Assembly (NCBI GenBank): GCA_943704415.1
Contig: CALSCO010000280.1
Span: 1 to 13,113, forward strand
Direction: 5' to 3'
From: Parvularia atlantis
Taxonomy: Eukaryota > Opisthokonta > Rotosphaerida
Length of the DNA: 13,113 nucleotides
Part shown: in pieces, positions 7,368-13,113 of the stretch
Layout: each line of letters opens with the position of its first letter
Position numbering within the stretch: position 1 is the first letter of the stretch
Made by a program: the position numbers and the translations under genes
Notes under the pieces: generated by a model
The model's database searches: none
What the model saw: the letters and a program-made list of their open reading frames with translations, nothing else
What the model was told of the DNA's origin: nothing

Positions 7368-8516
7368 CTAGACGACCGACTTGGAGATGACGATGATCCA
7401 GCTGATCACAAAGTAGAACAGGAAGATCGGGTAGACGGCCAGGGCCTTGCGGCGCTCGAGGCGCGTGTCGGTGAGGAAGATGAGCGACGCTGCCCGCGAC
7501 CCGTGAGCAAAAGCTCGCGATCGCGCGCGAGCAAGCGGCGCACCCCACGTCGACCAGCCAAAGCTTGGCGCGACGAGGGCGAGGCGGATGAGGAAGAGCG
7601 GCACAAAAAGGCACACGAGCGACGCGAGCACGAGCGGGAAGACGCAGTACCCGAGCACGCACACGCTCTGGAAGAACGACCTGCGCGCAAGCGGTCCAGC
7701 GATCAGCGGTGCCGCGCCGCGCGATGGGGCCGCGCACAGCTGGCCGCCGAGCAGCTTGGAGTTGAGCGTGACCACGCCGGCGCCGCACCAGATGATCACA
7801 AACACGCCCGTGAACACGATCGCCGACTGCGACGACGGCGCGGTCACCGAGAGGATGATCGCGAGCGTGAGGCACAGCAGCAGCGGGCCCCACAGGTCCC
7901 CTGGACGCGCGCGCGCGCGCGCGCACTCGCGTTCAGCGCGTGCGCACGGCGGCGCGATCACGCACAGTCGCGCAGCAGCGCCTTGCCCTTGCGCGGTACG
8001 AGCACGTACGTGATCTTGGTGCCGATGTTCCTCAGATCGCGCCACTACGCGCCACGCGCACGTGGTCAACATCCAACTGCACTGCGGCGCGTCCAACAGC
8101 CGGGCGGACGCACAACAGTCGTCGTCACGGGCTCGTCGAGCGTGTCGGTGTAGCCGAAGCCCGTGACGCTGACGGACCCGAGCGCGGTCGGGCGGTCGCC
8201 GGGGCCGAGGCTGCCGGGCCCATCGATCGGCGGCATCGGGATGTACACGTCGCCGCTCGCCTTGTCTGCGCCGCCGCCCGCGCGCGCCGCGCCCCGTTGA
8301 GCAGCCCCGATGGCGCCACGTCAGCCGGCCGGTGCGCGCACCGGTGGGCGTGCCTTTCATCGGCGCCATCGTTGCCGCCGGCGGCGCCATCGCGGACGAG
8401 GCGGACGACGGCGGCGGCATCGCAGCGGGCATCTGCAGCGCCGCCACGACCGACGGGTCGTCGAACGGGTTCGTCGACGCGCCGCGCTCGTCCGCCGCCG
8501 CGCCAAACGGGTCCAT
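7368..8516 (-). CDS. YIPF6: YIPF6/Yip4-family Golgi membrane protein
   Basis: Yip1-domain protein of the Golgi/ER-Golgi system that associates with Rab/Ypt GTPases and partner YIPFs. Exons (minus): 8342-8516, 8114-8265, 7966-8044, 7738-7900, 7544-7680, 7368-7489; phases close to 275 aa. The cytosolic N-terminus has DPF (2-4) and NPF (16-18) motifs, then YIPMPPI, TLDEPV and RDLRNIGTKITYVLVPRK, which align with the conserved TLxEPV / MRDL / YPRK block of YIPF6. The membrane part starts at W136: DLWGPLLLCLTLA, FVIIWCGAGVVTLNSKLLGG, SFFQSVCVLGYCVFPL and the signature RRKALAVYPIFLFYFVISW near the end, giving about five TM segments. Every junction falls inside a conserved block and restores it. The ATG at 8516 is the first available and gives a sensible length. 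The NPF motif first suggested SCAMP, but the membrane sequence is clearly YIPF6. Confidence 0.93.
   Translation of the reverse strand: MDPFGAAADERGASTNPFDDPSVVAALQMPAAMPPPSSASSAMAPPAATMAPMKGTPTGARTGRLTWRHRGCSTGRGARGRRRRQGERRRVHPDAADRWARQPRPRRPPDRARVRQRHGLRLHRHARRARDDDCCASARLLDAPQCSWMLTTCAWRVVARSEEHRHQDHVRARTAQGQGAAARLCVIAPPCARAERECARARARPGDLWGPLLLCLTLAIILSVTAPSSQSAIVFTGVFVIIWCGAGVVTLNSKLLGGQLCAAPSRGAAPLIAGPLARRSFFQSVCVLGYCVFPLVLASLVCLFVPLFLIRLALVAPSFGWSTWGAPLARARSRAFAHGSRAASLIFLTDTRLERRKALAVYPIFLFYFVISWIIVISKSVV
7906..7924. repeat. Alternating CG tract in YIPF6 intron 3
   Basis: An uninterrupted alternating C/G dinucleotide run lies inside the 65-nt intron 7901-7965, just upstream of its acceptor on the minus strand. 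It is potentially Z-DNA forming; no other role is evident. Confidence 0.7.
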
Positions 8517-8523
8517 CACGTGA
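8516..8523. promoter_or_regulatory. Palindromic E-box TCACGTGA abutting YIPF6 start
   Basis: A perfect 8-bp palindrome with a CACGTG core overlaps the first base of the YIPF6 start codon, at the edge of the promoter shared with the Nudix gene. CACGTG is the classic bHLH/bZIP-type site. Its position next to a start codon makes function uncertain. Confidence 0.35.
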
Positions 8524-8590
8524 CCGTGAACTGTGACGCGGCGGACATGACTATCGCCAGTGTGGGATTGAGTTGTGTTGCGTGATTAGG
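8517..8590. promoter_or_regulatory. Shared divergent promoter YIPF6 / Nudix
   Basis: Only 74 bp separate the two start codons. The interval contains a 13-codon upstream ORF (8547-8585, plus strand) ending five bases before the Nudix ATG, and the E-box at its left edge. No TATA box is apparent. Confidence 0.5.
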
Positions 8591-9729
8591 ATGCTGCTCG
8601 CCGTGCAACGCGCCGGGACGCTGCCGCCCGGTGCGGCCGAGGCGCCGCTGTTGCTGCGGGTGATCGAGATCGCGAGGAAGCGCGGGATGGAGATCGCAGG
8701 CGGCGCGGACGGCCTGGACGCGTGCGCTGTGTGCGTCCTGCTGCTCGGGAAGGAGGACGTGCTGCAGCTGGCGAGGACCGTCGAGATGCTGCGGCAGGTG
8801 CGTGGTGTGCGCGCAACGCGGCGGCGGCGGCTGCTAATCAGGCGTGCACGCGCCCGATTGCAGTACGCGTCGCTCTTCCTGATCGTGCTCGACGCCGCCC
8901 GCGCAAACAGCCCGCGCGAGCGCATGACGCTGACAAAGGCCGGCGCCAACATGGTCACGGCCGACGTCGCCGCGGTCGACACGGTGCTGCGGCGCATCGT
9001 CGTGACGCGGCGGTCGCACGGCCTGCTGTCGTGCCCGTACTGCGCGCTCGACGGGATGGACGCGACGGCGCTGCGTGTGCACGTACCACTGTATCACGCC
9101 AACGCGGGCAACATCGAGGCCGAGTGCCCGCTCTGCGGCAAGACCGTACGCGCGATCTCGCCGCACCTGCATGAGCTGCACAACCCGGAGATGCCGCCGC
9201 CCGTGCCGCCCGACCCCGGCCGCATCGTGTACGAGCTCGCCCTCGTCGTCGTGCGGCGCAGCAGCGACGGCCGCTTCCTGCTCGTGCAGGAGTGCACCGA
9301 CAGCGGCTTCTGGCTGCCGGGCGGGCATGTCGAGCCCGGCGAGCTGCTGGCTGAGGGCGCGCTGCGCGAGGTCAAAGAGGAGGTCGGCGTCGACGTCGAG
9401 CTCACGGGTTCGCGCCCGAACGCGCGTGCGCCGCTGCTCACTCAAGGCGTGCAGGCATTCTGGAGCTCGTACACTCGGTTCACAACGGCTACGCGCGCCT
9501 GACGGCCGTCTTCCTCGCGCGGCCCAAGGACGAGCGGCAGCCGTGCAAGACCGTGCCCGACTTTGAGTCGGTCGGCGCGGTCTGGGCCACGGCCGCGGAG
9601 ATCGCCGAGCTGGCGCAGGCCAAGTGGCTGCGCGGTCCCGAACCGCTGCACTGGAGCGGCGCGCTCGTCAGCGGCAAGGCCACGCCCGCGCCGCTCAGCT
9701 TCCTGCACGAGTACCGCTCGAAGCGCTGA
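8591..9729 (+). CDS. Nudix hydrolase with N-terminal zinc-ligand cluster
   Basis: Predicted hydrolase of a nucleoside-diphosphate-linked substrate; the substrate cannot be told from sequence. Exons: 8591-8797, 8864-9407, 9455-9729; 341 aa. The Nudix box is perfect: G223-x5-E229-x7-R237-E-V-x-E241-E242-x-G244-V, with WLPGGHVEPGE leading in. The last junction restores the core strand GILELVHSVHNGYARLTAVFLARP. Upstream, residues 126-175 hold CPYC (126-129) with H142 and H147, then CPLC (157-160) with H170, H172 and H175, resembling two zinc-binding fingers. Residues 20-118 have alternating hydrophobic strands and a KAGANMVTADV segment faintly like a response-regulator receiver, but no acceptor Asp is evident. 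The first intron (8798-8863, 66 nt) is 3n and stop-free; its GTGCGT, CTAATC and GCAG signals argue that it is spliced. The gene is convergent with the MgtE gene, 55 bp apart. Confidence 0.85.
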
Positions 9730-9784
9730 GCGCGTCTTTCTGTCTAGCTTTTGCACATGGCCAGCGCATGCTCGCCCTCGTCGG

Positions 9785-10641
9785 TCACGCGCCCGCCACG
9801 GCCGCGGCGAGGTGGTCGAGCACGAAGCTGCAGGTGGCGCACGTCACGACGACGCCGAGCACGTCCATCGCGACCTGTGCGCACGGCATGTCGCGCGATC
9901 AGCCCGTTGACGACGACGGACGCGCCCGCCGCACCTGGATCACGGTGCCCGCGTTGGCCGGGTCAACGCCGCCGGCCGCGAGGGCAAAGGGCAGCGCCGT
10001 GCCGAGCACGACCGACGCCGCGACGATGAGGACGAGCGCGGCGCCGATGGCGACGGCGTTCCACACGCTGCCGCTCGTCACGTACACGCGCACGAAGCCG
10101 CCGAGGCCCAGCGCGACGGCCAGTAGCGCCGCGACGGCCGCCTGCTGCCGCAGTGCCGTGCGCAGCGATGCGCTGGAGGGCCGCAGCGCGCCCGTGGCGA
10201 GCCCGCGGATGACCTTGATCGCTGCGCCGCGTTGCGATCAGCCGCGTCGTGGGACGTGGCACCAGACGCGCGTCGCGGTGCCGCACCCGACTGGTTGCCG
10301 GCGTTGCCGCCCGCACCCACGAGCATCGTGAGGAACAGCGTGACGACGAGGTGCCGCCGCAGCAGCTCCTGGTACCGGTCCAGCACGACCGACGAGAGCG
10401 ATTGCAGGCCGAGCAGCGCCAGCAGCCACCGTCTGCGCGGCCCGTGAGCAGCGGCAGCAGCAGCGGCGACACCAATCGACGCGCCGCACCCGCGCGACAG
10501 CGCCTCGCGCGCCACGCCGCCCAGATCAAAGCGGTCGGCTGTCGCGTCGACCGCCGCGAGCGCCGCCGCGCTGTTGGCGTGGTGCATCGGCGGCGGCTGC
10601 GGCGGCTGCGGCTTGCGGAGCGTGACGGGCGACGGCGGCAT
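9785..10641 (-). CDS. MgtE-type Mg2+/divalent cation transporter, single membrane domain
   Basis: Predicted membrane transporter for Mg2+ or a related divalent cation. Exons (minus): 10287-10641, 9935-10221, 9785-9874; 243 aa. An Ala/Pro-rich N-terminus precedes RRRWLLALLGLQSLSSVVLDRYQELL, the typical MgtE entry helix, then MLVGAGGNAGNQSAIKVIRGLATGAL, the MgtE signature restored across the first junction. Two more hydrophobic blocks and ALPFALAAGGVDPANAGTVIQ follow, then VAMDVLGVVV. D218 aligns with the pore Asp conserved in bacterial MgtE. About five TM segments are expected. The bacterial cytosolic N and CBS domains are absent, as is the second tandem half seen in animal SLC41, so it should work as a homodimer. 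The ATG at 10641 is the first in frame. The open frame continues upstream without ATG through the CT-repeat, which I take as leader or promoter. Introns of 65 and 60 nt show it is nuclear, not bacterial contamination. Confidence 0.85.
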
Positions 10642-10719
10642 TGTGCGCGGCTGCTGCCTGGGGCGCGAGACCGAGACAAGAGAGCTGAGGGGGGCTGATC
10701 GGGAGCAGGTGCGAGGGAA

Positions 10720-10791
<72 letters not shown>

Positions 10792-11002
10792 GAGAACAAG
10801 GGGGGAGGAGCAAGACAAGGCGGTTTTGCAACAAAGTGGTTCGGAGCGGTCAGAACGACGTCACGGCCACGGGCAGCGCAATCGGCGCGGTCGCTGTCAC
10901 GGCTGTCACGGGGGGTGAGGGTGCGGCCGCACTGCCGGCGCCGTCAGCCTCGTCCGCAGCAGCCGGGGCGCCGCTGCTCTCGCCGTCTGCCGACCGTCCG
11001 CG
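10642..11002. promoter_or_regulatory. Intergenic region upstream of the MgtE gene
   Basis: These 361 bp lie between the GTPBP1-like stop codon and the MgtE start codon, both on the minus strand. They contain the long GA/CT tract, which on the MgtE sense strand is a pyrimidine-rich element about 75-160 nt before the start codon. Nothing else recognisable was found. Confidence 0.5.
10718..10796. repeat. (GA)n/(CT)n microsatellite
   Basis: About 80 bp of nearly pure GA repeat with a few AAA interruptions; the longest uninterrupted block is about 10739-10778. On the minus strand it reads CTCTCT immediately upstream of the MgtE gene, the position where GAGA/CT promoter elements or 5'-leader polypyrimidine tracts occur. 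Confidence 0.9.
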
Positions 11003-13089
11003 TCAGCACCGCTCGCGCAGCACACGCAGCGCCGACAGCTCACCCTCGCGATCGCGCAAGCGCTCGTGCGGGCGCGGCAAGTGGCCGATCTCCTCGTCCG
11101 AGTTGAGCGGTATGAGCCGCGTGATCTTGCCGACGCCCTTCGTGCGGCCCTGTCGCGCGCGGCGGCACGGTCAGCACCAACGGCGCATGCGCACGCACGC
11201 TCGGCCGCACCTCGCGGAAGAGCAGGCGCTCACCGACCTTGAGGTACTCGGGCACCTTGAGGAAGCGGAAGCGTATGACCGCGCGGTCGCCCGTTCTCAG
11301 CACGTCCTTGTCGGCCATGCTCACGATGCCCGCCGTCTGGCGTCGTGTCAGGCGCGCTCTGCGACGCAGCCGTGCTTGCCACGCAGCCGCACCTGGCGCA
11401 CGTTGCCCGAGTGCATCATTGCCTGGTAGCGGTGGCTGATGGTCGTCGAGTGGTACAGGATGAGGATCTCGGCCTCGAACTCCATGTGGGCTGGTGCGGC
11501 CGCGGTCAGCACGGCGCACACGGCAGCACCACACCGCCGTAGCGCACCCTTCGGGTCCTTGTCTTTGCTCACGAGCACCATGCCCTTGCGCACCTGCGAG
11601 CGCTTGATCTTCTTGAGCGCAAAGCACGCCGACTGGCCCGCCGTGACCTGGCGCGGCCGCGACTGTTAAACGAACGGGCCAAACGAGCACGCACGCACCT
11701 CGAGCACGTTGCAGCGCTTGCGGTGCATCGACTTGATCTGCACCGGCTGGAACTTGCCCGTCGAGTCCTGCCGGCACCGACCGTCAGCGAGCGGCTCGCT
11801 GCGATCGAGGCAAGAGCACGCGCACCGGGCCGAGCTGCAGCACGTCATTCGGGCGCACCGTGCCGCTCTGGAGCGTGCCGGAGACGACGGTGCCGACGCC
11901 CTGCGACGTGCGTGCTCAGCTCATGGGTCACACGGGGCGCCGTGGCCGCTGCGCACCGGCACCAGGAAAGTGTCGTCGATTTGGAACTCAACCAGGCCGT
12001 CGGTGTGGTAGTTACGGTACGCCGGCAGCAGGTTGAGGAACTGGCGCACGAGCTGCAGGTTCTCGCCCGTCACATTCGACACCTGGAAGATCGGGCAGAC
12101 GCTGCCACCCGCGCGGTGTCAGCCGCTGCGCGCGCGCCGTAAGCGGCCGCGAGCGGCCGCGCACCGCTCGTTCATGAACGAGCCCACGTGAGTGATCACG
12201 TCGTCGATCGACTCGATGAAGACCGGCACTCTTCGACAGCCCGGCGACTTGAGCACCTTCGTTATTTGCTTGATCGTGTCCTGCCACAGCGCGAGTGCGT
12301 CAAGGCGGAGCCGTGCGCTGCATTCAATGCGTGCCTGAAGCACGTTGCGCGGGCACATGTCGATCTTCGTGACGATGATGAACACGGGCACGTTGAGCGC
12401 GAGCGTGAGGCCGAGGTGCTCTGCGTGCGGCAGAGAGGCCCGTCAGCAACTGCAGACAAGCCAAAAAAACGGCCCGCGCACCCTTAGTCATGCCGATCAC
12501 GCCGTTGTTGGCGCCGATCATGAGCATGGCAAAGTCAGGCGAGCAGCCCGTGAGGCCAAAAACGGTCGTCTTGAGGTACTTCTCGTGGCCGGCGAGGTCG
12601 ATGAACGTGACGACCTTGGACGACGCCTCGCACACGTCCGACCACGATATCCTGCGCCGCGCACCGACCACCCGGTCAGCGCGACCCGCGCCAAGGCTCG
12701 CACCGTTCGGTGTGCCTGTGCGCGTGCGCGTAGTTGCAGATCTCGCCCTTGGACGAGAAGCCCATGATCTCGTGCGCGATCGACGACGTTCTCCCGGTGT
12801 CCGACTACGCAGACGTCAGCACACGCATGCAGCGAGCTGCAGCGGCATGGCACACCTCGTGCTTGTGGCGAAACATGTTGAGGCGCGCCTTGCCGCGGCC
12901 GTTGTCGAGCGTGCCGCGCGTGAGCACACCGAGCATGGTGCTGCGCAGCGTCAGCCCGCCATCGCCGTCACCAGCCGCGCACCACGCACCTCTTGCCGGC
13001 GTCGACGTTGCCCACGACCGCCACGCGCACCTCCAGCAGCTGCTCGATGTTGGCCGCTCTCCTGATTAGCAGGTCGGCGACGTGTGCGC
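11003..13089 (-). CDS. GTPBP1: GTPBP1-like translational GTPase, 5' end outside window
   Basis: EF-1A-related cytosolic GTPase of the GTPBP1/2 family, linked in animals to ribosome rescue and mRNA turnover. Exons (minus): 12990-13089, 12856-12940, 12704-12804, 12482-12651, 12335-12420, 12165-12280, 11957-12101, 11826-11900, 11699-11767, 11548-11647, 11393-11490, 11211-11336, 11003-11149. All phases close; 471 residues are visible. G1 is [10 protein letters not shown], completed across the first junction (STMLGVL). The switch region is [14 protein letters not shown]3 is [15 protein letters not shown]4 is TKIDMCP, and G5-like is SNVTGENL. Domain II follows ([24 protein letters not shown]), then domain III ([55 protein letters not shown]). 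These match human GTPBP1 block by block. The N-terminus lies beyond the window, whose right edge sits in an intron. The C-terminal tail, [10 protein letters not shown], is short. Confidence 0.95.
12281..12334 (-). other. GC-AG intron in GTPBP1-like gene
   Basis: This 54-nt intron starts GCACGC and ends GTGGCAG on the minus strand, with a TTGAC branch-like motif. It is 3n and stop-free, so reading through would insert 18 residues. GTPBP1 proteins have no insertion between the CPxNxLQ motif and the following helix leading to KSPGC, so conservation argues for splicing. Confidence 0.75.
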
Positions 13090-13113
13090 CTGCGTTGTGC
13101 TCAGCCCCCCCCC

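Noticed and set aside
7368-8516. SCAMP (secretory carrier membrane protein) suggested by the N-terminal NPF motif
   Set aside because: The membrane domain has the YIPF6 blocks LNSKLLGG, FFQSVCVLGYC and RRKALAVYPIFLFYFVISW, not the SCAMP core.
8591-10641. Bacterial contamination suggested by the Nudix and MgtE families
   Set aside because: Both genes contain short introns with the same signals as the rest of the window.
10078-10818. Extended MgtE N-terminus through the CT repeat (Ser/Leu-rich)
   Set aside because: No ATG exists upstream of 10641 in that frame; the Ser/Leu run is simply the translated microsatellite.
13105-13113. C9 run at the right edge as a telomere or a biological element
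   Set aside because: It lies inside an intron of the GTPBP1-like gene at the window edge; it is a simple homopolymer with no repeat unit.
1-13113. tRNA, rRNA, CRISPR array, insertion sequence, or a bacterial-type defence operon
   Set aside because: No matching repeats, folds or gene families were seen; all supported genes are intron-containing eukaryotic housekeeping or regulatory genes.

Overview
The window is nuclear eukaryotic DNA, about two thirds G+C by eye. It is densely packed with protein genes cut by very short introns of about 44-88 nt. Nearly all introns start GTGCGY, end in YAG and carry a CTGAC/CTGAT/CTAAC-like branch motif near the acceptor. Because the reading frames only make sense after splicing, I built every gene model by joining exons by hand, using phase and protein-family conservation. 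No tRNA, rRNA, transposon or CRISPR array was found.

Layout: (1) 1-725, minus: 20S proteasome subunit alpha-7 (PSMA3), running off the left edge. (2) 849-2863, plus: a 13-exon gene for a STIM (stromal interaction molecule)-like ER calcium sensor with signal peptide, EF-hands, SAM domain, one TM segment, coiled coil and a CAD/SOAR-like end. (3) 2864-4579: a 1.7 kb stretch with no convincing gene. (4) 4580-7261, plus: an 11-exon PAS-PAS-GATA transcription factor of the fungal white collar-2 type. (5) 7368-8516, minus: a YIPF6/Yip4 Golgi membrane protein. (6) 8591-9729, plus: a Nudix hydrolase with a zinc-ligand cluster. (7) 9785-10641, minus: a single-domain MgtE-type divalent cation transporter, preceded by a GA/CT microsatellite. 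(8) 11003-13089, minus: a GTPBP1-like translational GTPase, running off the right edge.

The organism is probably an early-diverging, perhaps zoosporic, fungus or a close opisthokont relative. The PAS-plus-GATA factor with a CX2CX18CX2C finger points to fungi, while STIM is otherwise known mainly from animals and choanoflagellates. A G+C-rich chytrid-like lineage would fit, but I cannot name the species from sequence alone.

The genes do not form one pathway; they are ordinary neighbours in a compact genome. Two pairs are divergent with tiny shared promoters (PSMA3/STIM, YIPF6/Nudix) and two are convergent (WC-2-like/YIPF6, Nudix/MgtE). STIM and MgtE both concern divalent cations, but nothing in the sequence links them functionally. 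The most notable content is the STIM homologue, the STIM-plus-white-collar combination, and several GC-AG introns.
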